Part shown: piece after piece, positions 10,189 through 22,503 of the stretch
Position numbering within the stretch: position 1 is the first letter of the stretch
Layout: every line of letters starts with the position of its first letter
From: Sporodiniella umbellata
Taxonomy: Eukaryota; Mucoromycota; Mucoromycetes; Mucorales; Rhizopodaceae
DNA length: 64,000 nt
Reading direction: 5' to 3'
NCBI GenBank assembly: GCA_025677835.1
Contig: JAIXMR010000021.1
Coordinates: forward strand, 62,501 to 126,500
Program-made: the position numbers and the translations under genes
Notes under the pieces: generated by a model
Databases searched by the model: none
Told to the model about the DNA's origin: nothing
What the model saw: only the letters and a program-made list of their open reading frames with translations

Positions 10189-12376
10189 ATTTACTAGCCC
10201 TCCTACTATTTTTTTTTTTTTTTTTTTTTTTTTATTCTACCATTTTCTTTTAACCCCGTAAGCAAAAAACGTCAGAAATTATCACTGTGTTACAAGTACA
10301 CAAAGCATACTATATGCTAAAACGAACTAAAAAAAAAGCACATCATCTATCTAAACATCTCTTTCATCATTTGTAACCAAAGTATGCTTCTTATTTGTAC
10401 ATATACTTGTATAGCAAAGTCGTGCTGTGAAAACATAAACACAAAGAGATCCATGTTTACACACCAGGAATAAACAGACATAAACCAAGTCGTTTGTAAG
10501 GTCAGCTTGAGCTGGATTTGTATTCGTTTTTCGTGTCTTGGCGTTTATCATAGCCATCGATATCAACTCTATTTCCAAAATCAATACTCAAGTAATTGCC
10601 AGCGTCACCAAGGATTTTTCCTACTGACTGACTTTAGTGTTGGGATCTTTGGTTTCTGCAGCTTCGTTTTACTTTACCCAACTCTTTGCGGTAAACCTAA
10701 AGTTTTCAATAGGGAAACATCGGGAAAAATAGATAGCCTCCTCTTTTTTTGTTCAAACTATTCGAAATATAGCTCGGTATATTACCCATCCTTTTATAAG
10801 AACTTTCTATTTCAGGAAAATTGAGCCGAGCGTCTTTGATGCAAACCTGGTCTATGGCAGCATTTTCTAGCAGCGGGTTTTCCAAAGGCTTCTTTCTTTT
10901 TCCATGATCATATTTAGCAAAAAAAAAAAATTCTTTGTTACGCACGCAACACATCGATAAGTTGACGAGTATCGATAATCAACACAAATTTGAAGGCTTT
11001 TCTTTAAATCAATGATCTCTGTAGGCCCTTTGTTTTTTCTTCAGTCGTTATGACTCACGGGCATGTTCACTCTGTTTCATCTTTAGACCTTCTGGCATTT
11101 CCGTTTATTTTGTAGCTGCTCCCTTTTTTTAGGCTTGCTTGATACCTTGGCAAAAAAAAAAAAAAAAACATGACAATGTCCTTTCAAGTTACTTTCAAAT
11201 TAGTATTGTGTTTTTAGAATATATACATACATATACATGCGTACAATAGAAAAAATAGCTCTTGCGAATATATTCGCCTACATCAAAGATAGGCTGTGAT
11301 TTTTTTGTTCGAATTCATTCGTTTTTCTTTTTTGGGGGCAAACCTATTTTAGCTTTATTTTTTGTTACTGGTAAAGCCATTGTCATCAAGAGTATCAATA
11401 ATTTCCAATGTTGTGATTTTTAGCTCAATTTAGGAATAGAAGGTATCAAAATAAATCATAAAAGCTCTGGCGTTATCCTATGGCTCCATGTAAATGTTTT
11501 AAACATATATTGAAACCAACGAATTAAAATTTTGATACTTCCTTATTGTTTTTGATGGTTGTTATTTTAACACATACTTGTCGAATAACAATCAATGGCC
11601 TGTTTGGTCATTTGTTATTGAAATCTACCGCTACTTAGTCTCTTGGTCTTCTCAAACACAACAACAAAAAGGCCAAGAAATCCTCAAATGAACAATCTAT
11701 AGTATGACGTAGTTTTTATAGAGTAAAGTTTATTAAGCCTTATGGATTGTCCCACTGGCACTGATCAAAACCTGTTTATACGGACAACTTTTTAGTGACC
11801 CCTAATGACGCTCATAAAGCGCATCAATCTTTTTGATATAGCATCAAGATAGTGTATATACCAACGAGTATGTTTGTTACAATCTAGCTATCTTTATATC
11901 TATACATATATCTCTACTTGGAAAACACATTGCTCTACAGTTTTCTATGACAAGTTGTTGTAGCCTACCCTTGGTTTATTATTCAACCTAAATCAATTGT
12001 TCTTTATTATATATACACAGAAGCTAGACGACACTAACTTACTGTTTCAAAGAAAAAAAAACCCCCCACTTGCTTTGTGTTCATCAGCTAGGGCCTTTGA
12101 TAACAAAATCGGCATGGCCATTGTATTACTGAACACGTTTTGAAGAGCTGTGTAACAATCGACAGCTGAAATAGAGGATAAACAATAAAGACGGTCTGTA
12201 AAGATCACTGACATGTACTGAGTTTTGTTTGATAGCTATATTTCTGTTCACTTGTCATGCATCTCATTGGCTGCTTTAGAAATTACCAGTAAAAGAAATT
12301 GAAACGTGAGGTATAATTCTTTATCTTATTACAAAATACATAATGTTAATGACTTTTTTTTTTTTTTGCTCTTGGT
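10189..12376. other. 2.2-kb AT-rich spacer with coding-like remnants
   Basis: No intact gene is supported. At 10528-10618 a plus frame (RVLAFIIAIDINSIS...) ends at TGA and appears to resume as LVLGSLVSAASFYFTQLF near 10635-10690. On the minus strand 10800-10910 reads KRKKPLENPLLENAAIDQV. Both look protein-like but lack starts and splice signals, so they may be relics. The rest is AT-rich with A/T runs and holds the 3' flank of the F-box gene. Confidence 0.4.
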
Positions 12377-13772
12377 TTATATGAACACAATGTGAAAATC
12401 AAAAAGAGTCTGATCCAGATAGTCTCTAATTGATACATTGGTTTCTCCATTGATTTTATAAGCTTTCGAAAGTGTTTCGATACCAGACACAAGTCCTTTA
12501 CTACACACAAAGTCATCAAGTCGAATGTTTTTGATGTTTTTTAGTGCACCGAAAAAATCCGAGAGAGCCATTTCAAGATCTTTTTCTTTCCATTCTTCTT
12601 CTAAAGCGTCCAGGTCTGTCAGCAGGCTTGGGTTCTCTGTTTCTTTTAGTGTGCTTTTTCGACAGCCGGTTAAAGAAAGATATTCCAATTGTCTTGTACA
12701 CTGCTTCATACAATGGCGCCAAATGCCAGCCGTTAGCGCGTTACAACGATCAAGTGAAAGAGATCTTAGATTGATGCCCTTAGTAATTGCTTTATATTTG
12801 GTCAGTATATCCGCTCTGGTACATTCAAAGTCAAAGACATTTAGCAAGTGTAAAGATTTGAGTGAAGGACGAAAAGCAGGTACGACAGATGGTTGGTCCG
12901 AGACTAAAAACGGTAGGGCAGCTCCTCGTAAGTTGCTTGGTTTATGAAAATGAAGCCTCAGTTCCTCTAGATGAAGTAGTTGAGAGAAAGTTGAGAGATA
13001 GACGGTCGGCCTATCGTCTTGTCTATGTATGTTGTCACACGCTAGTATTTTCACGTAATTCAACAGTCTTACAATCTTTGTTATATCGTTTATATGCAAA
13101 TTGACGAGATGAACTTGCTGAAGCTGTTTGAAAGGGGAGGCGCGAGGTATACTAGTGAGCTTGGCCAGACCGGAAAAAAGTGATTGGATGGTAAGCCCTT
13201 TTATATTTGGAAGAAAACCAGAGGCTTTGTTGCGCATACTAAGTGTCTTGAGGTGCGTAATGAAATCATAAAATTCGTAATTGACACTTCTCCACTATGA
13301 AAAGAAATTTTTTTAATAAATTGAGACAAGCCAAAATTGAAGCTTTGCAATTTACAAGAAAAGGATGAGAGACGAACCGTTGCCAGCGTTTACAGACACT
13401 GGCTAAAACGGTTAATGTTTTGACGTCTGTGTAATGTGAGAATATAAGCAAGATGCAATCTTGAGGTAATCTAAATACTGGCGTATCGTTAGTTATGAAA
13501 AGCTCGTCGTCGATCAAGCAAAATGTTTTCTGTTTTGATAAGTTCATATCTATAGGCTTGGATGAAGCTTTTTTGCGTACGGATCCCTTTATATATATGT
13601 ATTCTGTATTGTTTTCTTTTCCTGAAAGCCTTTTTTGTGATATTTTGTTGGTTTTCGAATTTAGGGGTCCAATTAGCTTGTCATTTGCGGCATTTGGTCT
13701 GTTTGCTATTTTTTGTTGTTGTACTGGCTCTTTCTTAACAACTTTATTGATATCCTTTACTCCTAGTGGCAT
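12377..13772 (-). CDS. F-box protein with leucine-rich C-terminal region
   Basis: Predicted 444-aa protein in two exons, 13772..13356 and 13294..12377. The intron runs from CTT/GTAAAT to CATAG. Splicing restores the F-box ending HPFLWRSV; the F-box itself (about residues 110-150) has FRLPQDCILLIFSHY and LASVCKRWQRF. The N-terminal ~100 residues are basic and low in complexity. The C-terminal part has spaced leucine motifs (LEELRLHF, LKSLHLLNVF, LRSLSLDRC, LEYLSLTGC) typical of leucine-rich repeats. F-box/LRR proteins recruit substrates to SCF ubiquitin ligases through Skp1; the target is unknown. The start is taken at the Met of MPLGV just after a possible acceptor (CTTCTTAG), so an upstream exon cannot be excluded. 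Confidence 0.8.
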
Positions 13773-14026
13773 TGGTATTAATTTCCTAAGAAGCAAGACT
13801 GTCACATTATTCAGAAAAAAAAAAGTTGTCTTTGGAAGTGTAAAAAAAAAAAAAAAAAAAAAAGCGCGTCCCAATTAAACCGCCTGTATCACTTATTTTC
13901 CTCTCTTTTTAAACTATTCTGAATTCGTAAGAGGGTCTACCCTAAAACGTATATTCAAACACAAACTCTTTGGGAGCAATATAACCAATACATTAGGACT
14001 ATAATATAAATACTCTTTTTTAATTA

Positions 14027-15116
14027 TTATTTCTGTTTCTCCAATGCAGTTTTTGCTCTATCGTCTTGGTCTATGGCTGCCAGGGTTCTGCTTGCGTTCA
14101 CAATCTGAACAACATTAATAAACTGTTTTCCAAAACAAATTATGCCTGTAGCACCAAGGGCGGTCCACCAGTAGGCTATACACATAAAATAAATGTTATA
14201 CAAAAAAATACCTCTTGAAGTGCACTATATACGCTACTTACCATTCATGGCGCCTGAGAAGTTAAATATGTAAAGCAAAACAAAGAAGAGTTCGTTTCCG
14301 GCACACATGATAAACAAAACAATCTGTAAAGTAACCAAAAAAAAAAAAAAACAGTGAATTTATCATCCGACAATCTCTTTCTTTTTTTCTCAGACTTACA
14401 GTGTTTGTATAGTAAATACGCAAGTACCAGCTTTGCCCTTCGCTGATTTTTTTATGGCTAGAAGATCCTGATACCATAGAGCTAAATGGTCGATTACTAG
14501 ATTGTCATAAAATAGCGCTACTTTTTACACATTCGACTATTTACCTATACATATGCATATAGTGTGAACTGAAGTCAAGCGAAATAAGAAACTGAAATAT
14601 TAATGTCCATTCTGGATATCGAATTGAAAGAAAACATAAAAGGCATGTTGTTGTGCATCTACAAGTCATGTTCAGTTTCGAAGCTCACATTCTGCCTTCT
14701 TTTCACCCTTCCCTCTTTTTTTTTTTTTTTTTTTTTTTTTGGAGGTTAGAGCACTTTACCTGTCGGTTACCATATCCAGTACAGAACCAAACTTGCTACC
14801 TAATAATGCATCCCGTCAAAAGGCTGTCTTTTTTAAAATCCTTTTACTTACATTGACCAAAATAGCGTGCAGCATTTCCATCGACTGCATCTAAAAGACA
14901 AGAAATACAGTATAGAGGTACACACACTTTAGGGTGTTCTGGCATATAATATAAAGATAGAGCTGCCAAGATGATTCGCGTATATCCTGAGAAGAGACAA
15001 AGCAGTTAACAGACCAATCAAAAAGAAAAACAGAGTATTTTTTTTTTACCAATAAGGTTAGGTATAAATAAGAACACATTGTCTTTTGGAGGAGGATTGG
15101 TTAATTTTCTAGACAT
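14027..15116 (-). CDS. PIS1: CDP-diacylglycerol-inositol 3-phosphatidyltransferase
   Basis: Predicted 222-aa ER membrane enzyme that makes phosphatidylinositol from CDP-diacylglycerol and myo-inositol. Seven exons: 15116..15050, 14986..14852, 14799..14760, 14658..14545, 14481..14400, 14323..14242 and 14175..14027; all phases agree. The CDP-alcohol phosphotransferase signature D-G-x2-A-R-x8-G-x3-D-x3-D is complete across two splice junctions (DGNAARYFG... to LDMVTD). NLIGYTRI near the N-terminus, HKKISEGQSWYLRIYYT and the C-terminal INVVQIVNASRTLAAID match human CDIPT and yeast Pis1 closely, and the length is typical. The lipid feeds phosphoinositide and inositol-phosphoceramide synthesis. It lies in tandem between the HAM1-like and F-box genes. 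Confidence 0.93.
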
Positions 15117-15494
15117 TTTTTTTTTTGGTTTGTTTAAAAGAAAAAGGAAGAAAAAGGGCAAAATAAAAAATAAAAAAAGTAAAGAATTAGGAAGGGACGC
15201 TTTTTTTTCTCTTTTAAGGCCCGAAACTTTATCATTGTTCTCTACTTTCCTTTTTTTCCCTTTGTCCTCTTCCTTTTAAAAAAATGCAAAACGCAATAGT
15301 ATAGAAACATCTGATTTAATTTTACAATAAGACATGCTCCAAACTATTTTCTTTAGACACTTTCGAAATTCGGCTATTCAATTTTTCCATTGTTTTTCTT
15401 TGGCCAAAGTCCTTACAGTGTTACTCCAAAGTGCAGAAAGTAAAACTCGGGTAGCCAATAAAAATCATCTTACAAACATTAAAACAAAAGGATT
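15117..15494. other. Spacer between HAM1-like and PIS1 genes
   Basis: 378 bp of A/T-rich s sequence containing the promoter side of PIS1 and the 3' flank of the HAM1-like gene. It is rich in A runs (15142-15190). I see no gene in it. Confidence 0.6.
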
Positions 15495-17610
15495 TTATTG
15501 ATTGCCAACGATTTTTTGGTTAACAGTCTGCGCTATGTGAGAAATAAAGCTGCCACGTCTTTTTTCTTTTTTGTGGCTATTTCTTCGACCGCCCAGATGC
15601 TTTGTCAGCTTTTCGTCTCCTTTGTTAAATATGTGAGATACGCTCTTCTCAACCTCTTTGGTTATCTGGCGTTTAACCATGCCGGTCAATACAGGATTGA
15701 ATATTTTGTATAATTGACTGGTGTTCAAAATATTAGAATTCATAAATTTACCAAAATTCCGTTTACCTGTGCTTGCTCTCTTTCACGTGAACTGAAAGCT
15801 TATTAATCGTACAAAGGCAGTGCTCTACTTGAAATCGATGGACGCGGTCTTTAGAGTCACTCACCAATCTTACAGATAGATTGAGGTCATTTATCTATAA
15901 AGAACGAAGATAGAATACGTTTGTTAGAACCCCATATGAAAATCCGTATGCTTCTGTTTTTCCTACTTTGACTGAAGCAATGCCTGAATCCTGAAATCCC
16001 ATAAACCCTGCTCGGCGCTTATAACAAAAACTAACATCATCCATAGTTGTCTGTATACCTTGAAGCTGTACAAACAAGCTTTGAATATTGATAGACTTCG
16101 TATTCGAGTCAGGACAGAATTTAAGATAATCATCTACCTAGCGAATCATTAATAACGTGTTTTTAAACGAGTATGTCATTGCACTTACTTTTACTTCAAT
16201 GGCCTTGGGCATCAAGGTATCCCCCGGAAAGGCCATATTACTGATAGTAACTTCATACTTTTCATTGTTTTGAACAGTCAATTGCGGTAGAGGAATATAT
16301 GATATCTGCTCAATTAATGCAGGAAACAAAGTCATTTTGATATCATTGATCACTTGTGGCTTCAAAATCGTTTTGTCCTTCCTAATAGATGAGCAAAAAA
16401 TAAGTGAAAGCAATTGTGATTTTATGCTTTTACCATAAGTATCGATAGAGAGAATAGAGCTTTTCAGAAATTTCCTTTGAAATAGAATCGTTTTTAAAGG
16501 ACCCTATGATTCTTTGGCCTTCGTTCGTTAAATCAAGCATAGTCTTTCGACGTTTTACAATCTCAGAAGACTTTTTGGCATCCCTAATCCAGTTGTTCCA
16601 ACCGTCCTTGTCAAAAACATCTTCACGAAGCGATCTTTCAGAAAGCTCCCTTGCTCTCAAAAAAATCTCGGAAAGATCAGAATTATTTCGTACTGAGCAA
16701 GCTATATCGTTTAACTTTTTTAAAAACGGATCCAGTTGAGTATTTTCAGTCCAGCGTCTCAATATCTCCTTAGCTTTCGAGGCAGCTAGACTTTCCTCTT
16801 TAGAGTGAGAGCCTAAATCGCGTGTCCAAAGAAGACTATCTGTCCAAAGTATTATTAAATTTAAGAGAGCTTCTAGAGAAGGCCTGTAAGCAGGATTTTT
16901 TCTTAATGTGGTGAAGATATCTTTGATACAAAGTAAGGTGTCTTCATACGATATGTCGGATTTAGGGTCAGTATCGGCTGTACTAGAACCTGCTTTAGGC
17001 AAAGGCTTTTTAAAGTCTGGATCTAAAATGTTTTGGGCCGTCACTAGAATCTTGTTCAACAAACTTTTGAACTTGTTGTCAAACAATAAAAATTTGACAG
17101 TCTTTAAAACATCCAAAGTTTTCAACTTTGATTCGTCAGATTCTATGAAGCTTATTAGAGTTATAGATCTTATATGTTTTATAGGTTACCCAGAGTTTGC
17201 ATTGCGTTGGCTGTCTTCATATGGTAAACCATAGATTGAAAAAGCTCTCCAGAGTTTCTCAAGAACAATGCTCGTTGAATAGCAACGAGTAGTCCTTTTA
17301 TATCCCTTAGCGCAATTTTCCCATCTTCAGACATGTTTTGAGAGGCTATAACGCGACTGTTCAAGAATTTGCTAATACAGGTATTGATTTGTTGGTTGCT
17401 AGGCAGTTTCCCTTCCTGCATAACTGAAAGCCTTCTTGTCATTGTTGCTTTTTCTTCGTAAGATTCAGACAAACGCCGGGCTTCGGAGCGACGCCTCTCT
17501 GATTGTTCAGAAAGTCTTCGGACTGTGGGCTGTACAGAATCTTCAGTAAGCTCTGTTTTTTGGGGACAGCTGTATCTTGAAGAGCTTGGAGTAAATAGTA
17601 TCGTTGCCAT
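15495..17610 (-). CDS. HAM1-like (DUF4449-type) fungal protein
   Basis: Predicted 630-aa protein in six exons: 17610..17190, 17142..16434, 16381..16189, 16137..15919, 15894..15767 and 15717..15495; phases agree throughout. The N-terminal 60 residues are low in complexity, with repeated RRLSE motifs that look like basophilic kinase sites. A long helical region follows. The C-terminal third carries the conserved HAM1_C pattern (ISYIPLPQL, FPGDTLMPKAIEVKV, TMDDVSFCYKRRAGF, DSGIASVKV and YKIFNPVLTGMVKRQI). This family is known only from fungi; its C-terminal part resembles lipid-binding BPI/SMP-like folds, but its role is not established. The gene diverges from the telomerase gene across a 584-bp interval. 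Confidence 0.78.
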
Positions 17611-18194
17611 TTTTTTTCTTGAAAATCTATATATTCGAAAGAAAAAAAAGCCAAGGAATATGGGGCGACCCTTGTTTTATACATCAAAGTTGTGTGTCAT
17701 ACTATTGCTGGCTGCATAATAGGATTCCTGTGTGTAGCCAATGGTAGCTTTTTTGTGTCAGATTCTTGAGAATTTTTGTTTGTGAAAAAAAAATGCGTGA
17801 ATTACCATAGTGATATCGGTTTCAAAGCTGCTTTTTTTTTTTAGATCTATAAAATGTGGATTTTATTTTTTGTTTTTAAAGTTTATTAATCACTAGACTG
17901 TCCTTTTGACATTGATGTACGTGCTTTGTACGGTTAGTTATCAGTGAACTAAAGAAAGTCCTGGCAATAACTGGCGTCATACAACCAATGGTGTTATATT
18001 TGCTATTTATTTACGCGTTGTTTTCTTCAGTAGCAAAGAAACAGGAGTTACGATCAACCTGTTATTGAAGCGCAATCTGCCTTGCATAGGAGAGCACGTA
18101 CCCTACGAAGTTTAATGCTCTCTTCGGAGATAGAAAATTATATCTATAAACGCGAGTGGTGACTGTTTGTGAGGCTCTCGTTGTTTTATGCCTT
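17611..18194. promoter_or_regulatory. Divergent promoter interval, HAM1-like and TERT
   Basis: 584 bp lie between the two start codons, with the HAM1-like gene leaving to the left and telomerase reverse transcriptase to the right. The interval is AT-rich with several A and T runs and contains no recognisable gene. The telomerase N-terminus may extend leftward into it: a short frame with MLSSEIENYIYKREW occurs around 18113-18160, but no clean splice connects it. Confidence 0.5.
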
Positions 18195-21100
18195 ATGTTC
18201 ACAATTCCAGAATCTTACTATTTAGCATTTGAGAAAGTTCGAAGCCTCGAGGAGTATTTTGAGGGAAGGCCTGAAATTGAAGAAAAAGCTGGGCTACAGG
18301 CCCTGCTAGAGCAGGTTTTGATTTTGACTCCTCACAATTCAAGATCCATTTACGTTGAATGGCAAAAAAAACAGCTTTACGACGAAAATAATCCTCCTGA
18401 GCTATCCATTGTACATATGATTTCTAATTTAGCTCTTTTCTAACATTTCTGTTAGATGATCTCGACAATCAGTAGTTTTTTGCTTGCACAGGGCTACCAA
18501 AACGTGTTGAATCCAAGCTATATAGGGGTAATGTGTGTGTTTTCTATTTTTGTATGCCTCTATTTTTATGCAAATACGCTAGTAAAGAATAAGTATTAAC
18601 AGACTTAAAGGGTATGCGCGATGTTTATGAAAAACTAAAGAACACATCTATGGACAAGTTTCGAAATGAGAAAGCTTGGGCCTTTTTATACCATAGGTAA
18701 ACGATATGTTTATCATCTGGATAGTGGAAGTAGTATTCAATTTCCTTAAAGCGTTGGTCCAAAAGCCTTTTGTGAATTGATATTAGATCACATATTAGTG
18801 GTGGGGCTTCCAAACAATATGTTTTATCAAATGTCAGGTGAGAAGAAAAAAAGCAAGAAAAAAGGGCTGTTTTTGATTTTGTTTCATTTATAAGGTTTTC
18901 CGATAAACAAACTCGGTGGTCCCTCGAAATCGCCGTTATCAAAAGATATAGAAGTCAAAGATATCTTTTCAATAGTGGATATAAATAAATGTATGCTTCA
19001 GCCTTCGCCAAACCTTTCTAGAAGGCAAAAGAGAAAAGCCAAGCTGCAAAAAAACGAAAGAAAAAAAAAGAAACTAAAGCGGTCTGAGCCACCAATAGAT
19101 CGACATGTGTGTTATTCTACTCTAGTTACTCAAGAGCCTAGTTTATCCTTACCAAAAAGCCGTAGTGTTTCAACAGTTTGGATTTTATAGAATGTTTTCT
19201 TACAAGTTTCATTTAGACATTTTGAATAAGAACTACAAAGAAAAAAGTTACCTTATCCAGCGATTTATATCGAAAATGTTTCCTAAAGAGTTTGGCAACT
19301 TGAAGAGAAAGGTTGGTAAACACTTAGACTCTTTAAGATTTAACAAAATTTGCTTATGTTATTATTGAACAGAAAAATTTTCTTAAAAGATGTTTTATCC
19401 TAAACGACATAGCCGGGAAAATATACGAGATGCATAACAAATCAAACATGGCCCGTAGATTGAACTCAATCTGTCACAATAGGGTAACTTTACTATCCTC
19501 ATTTTGAGATTTCAAAAAACTGAATCAGCATAGGGAGCCGGCGAGGATGTAAAGAGTATATCGCAGTCATATGATCAAGTAATGTTTCTTTTACTTGTTT
19601 TGCTTTTAGAACCCCATCGACTTACTGTTTTATATTAATAGGTATCGTTCTTTCTAAAGGAACAGCTAAAAAGCTCAATACCGCTAGAGTTTTGGGGCTC
19701 TCAGCATAACTTCAATGTCGTATGTAGAGGTATTCTCAAAGGGAACAACGTCTTACTATATCACATACTAATCAAAAGTAGCAATAAGCCATTTCGTAAG
19801 AAGAAACAAGATTGAAAGGCTATCCATACAGGAGGTTTTACATCAGTTTAAGGTAAATTGTTTATTTCAAAAAAGAAAAAGAAAAAGAGCTTCCAATTGT
19901 TGGTTTACCTTGAATCTCGATTTTATGAAACAGATCAGGGACTGTAAGTGGTTATCCCCTACACACAGCCAAGTGTTTCCTATAGTACCAACAGACTTAG
20001 AAAGAAGGAAGGACATACTTATTCAAGCTCTTCGCTGGGTTTTTGACAATTACATATCTATATTGGTTCGGTCTCTCTTTTACGTCACAGAATGTTCTGG
20101 TTTCCAGTTGCTTTACTTTAGAAAAGACTCTTGGTATCGAATCACTAAACCGTTTATTACTGCTTCTATGAAGAGCTATAAACCGATATCTGCAATCGAC
20201 ATCAAGCTCTTAAAGTTGAGCCCCAGTGGCATCAGGATAGTGCCCAAAAGTAATGGGTTTAGAATCATTACTCATTTAAGAGATAAATCTAAAGCTGTAA
20301 GCCTAGTGTATAGTTTTGTAGATATTTCAAGCGAGCCATTGCTTATATATTTTTTTTAACTTTAGTTTTCTACAAACAAAATTCTCAAGCCAATACTACA
20401 GATATTGAGCTTTGAGAAGGTAAACAAAGCTAAAGAGAGCACTTCAAGAATATACTGAGTTTTTTCTTGTTTTTTTCAACGCCCTTTTTCAGGAACAACA
20501 ACCCGATGCAGTAGGGAGCTCCGTTCAAGCTCATGAATTGTTTGAAAAGTTAAAATTATATAAGAACCAGATCAAACTCTTGAAAAATGAAAGGTTTATG
20601 CTACACTGACAAGCATCTACCAAATATACTAAATCCTTTTTCTAGACTTTATTTAGTAAAGATAGATATTGCTAGCTGTTTTGACTCGATTGACCCAAAT
20701 ATATTAATGAAGCATCTGAAAAAAATTTTGACATCTGTAAGATTGCGATCAATATACTTTTTCGCAATAAAACGTAACAGTGGAATAGGAAAAGTACATT
20801 CACAGATATGCTGATATTTGCAGATTTTTTTCGGATGGAACGCACAGTAAGAGCATTACTCATATTACAGGAACCACAGGTAAGATAAATAAGTAAGGAT
20901 AGGTTTCTTAAAGGACTTATAGGCCAGATGAAGTCGTTAGAAGAACATACAAAAACGTTGAAAAATAGCGGTGCAGTGGTCGTAGATAGAGTAAGTAGCT
21001 AAAATAATACTACCGCCCCATTAAGTAAGCGATGCTATAGGATAAAAGCTACTCGAGAAAGCTAGCCGAAATAATAAACCTTCTCGAGGAAATTGTTAAA

Positions 21101-22319
21101 AAAAATGTTGTTCAGGTAAAAAAAAAGCTTGTGACAAAAAAGAAAGGCGTTTGAAAAACGATATATATTTATATAGATTGGCAGCTCTTTCTACCAACGC
21201 GAAAGAGGGCTACCTCAAGGACTGTGTCTCTCTACGCTACTTTGTGAGTAAGTAGGAGTATCATAAAACAATGACAATCAGTTTAACAAAAACAAAGTTT
21301 TTTTTTAGGGGCATTTGAAAAAAAGTATTTGTCTTTCTTAAAGGAAAACGAAAAAGGAGTAAGTAGCACTATCTATTGTATTATTTGTTTTTTAAAAAAA
21401 AGCTCCGCCTACCTTAGTTACTTTTGCGATATGTAGACGATTTTCTGTACATTAGTCCTTACAAGCAGTACTCTCAGAAATTTCTGGAAACAATGACGTT
21501 GGGTAAAATATCCAACTTATTAATAGCGTTAACCGTTTCATATAAGAACTACCTATGTTTGGCATAAACGTGAATAAGGAAAAATGTCTTTCAAATTTAG
21601 AACGCGACATAGATGAGTTCCCATGGTTGGGGTATCTGTTCAATACCAAAAATCTTGACGTGCATATTGACATGTCAAGCTCTGTTTTCAAAGGTATGTC
21701 TTTAATTTTTTGTATGATATAAGCTACTAATGCCCTTTACAAAAAAAAAAAAAAAGATTTACAGTCCACCGCATATGTTCACTATGATAAACAGCCAGGA
21801 AAATCTCTGTTAGTCAGTCAAATAAGGTAGACTTTTTTTTTTTTTTTTTTTTTTTGAAAAAAAGCTTGTAAACATGCTGAATTGGTTTAAGGTCTATCAA
21901 ACACAAATTGCAGAGTATACTTGTAGATTCCAAATTCAATTCTAAAAACTCGATTATTCGGAATCTCAACGATACTTTTTACATTGCTGCTAGGAGGTTA
22001 GAAATACAAGTAGCAAAATTATCAGGAAGCGCATATGGAACTTTAAATACGAAATTTATCCTTGGTATATATATATATATATATATATATGAAAGAGCTG
22101 AAGTGTGATTCTAATCCGTTGTTATAAAAAGATCTCATAATCCAAGTTGGCAACTATATTGTGGAAATTATACCAAACTTGCTAGCAAAAAAGGATATCC
22201 TAATCAACTACTTTATAATATATCAACTAGTATTTCGGAAAAAAGAAGCGTACAAAGAGTTGGTACTGTATTTAGAGAATGCAGTAGGATTAGTAAAATT
22301 AAATAAAAACATATCTTAA
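18195..22319 (+). CDS. TERT: Telomerase reverse transcriptase
   Basis: Catalytic subunit of telomerase, predicted about 923 aa in roughly 24 exons. Main exons: 18195..18410, 18456..18534, 18603..18696, 18752..18837, 18895..19106, 19177..19311, 19373..19483, 19534..19578, 19642..19729, 19779..19852, 19934..20296, 20366..20419, 20493..20593, 20646..20736, 20789..20879, 20914..20990, 21041..21115, 21177..21243, 21309..21358, 21418..21502, 21547..21693, 21757..21826, 21892..22064 and 22132..22319. The RNA-binding region shows FGFYRMFSYKF and FPKEFG. T/motif 1 is FYVTECSGFQLLYFRKDSWY, motif 2 is IVPKSNGFRIITHLR, motif A VKIDIASCFDSI, motif B' RGLPQGLCLSTLL, motif C LLRYVDDFLYI, motif D GINVNKEK and motif E FPWLGYLF. 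A C-terminal extension follows. The start and the junction near 18530 are uncertain; the TEN domain may be incomplete. Confidence 0.92.
22065..22090 (+). repeat. (TA)n microsatellite at a TERT intron donor
   Basis: A perfect TA repeat of about 25 bases begins inside the donor site (GTATAT) of the last telomerase intron. Length change here would keep a usable GTATAT donor. It is a polymorphic-marker candidate and has no other visible role. Confidence 0.7.
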
Positions 22320-22503
22320 CCAATTCAAAAAAAAATAATAATAAAAAAAAACAAGTCTTTTCATAGTCTTAGAAACATTATATATTGTCTACTTTTGTGT
22401 CGCATTACAGGTAAAAAAAAAAATCTGCGCTTGAAACGTATTGTGTAATAAAAAAGAAAAGAAAATCCTAGCAGGTTTCAATTAAAAAAAACAAAAAACA
22501 AAA

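Noticed and set aside
20578..20700. Independent 75-codon reading frame at the TERT motif A
   Set aside because: The apparent Met start lies in an intron. The motif A exon is reached in frame by splicing from KLLKNE with a TTTTTCTAG acceptor.
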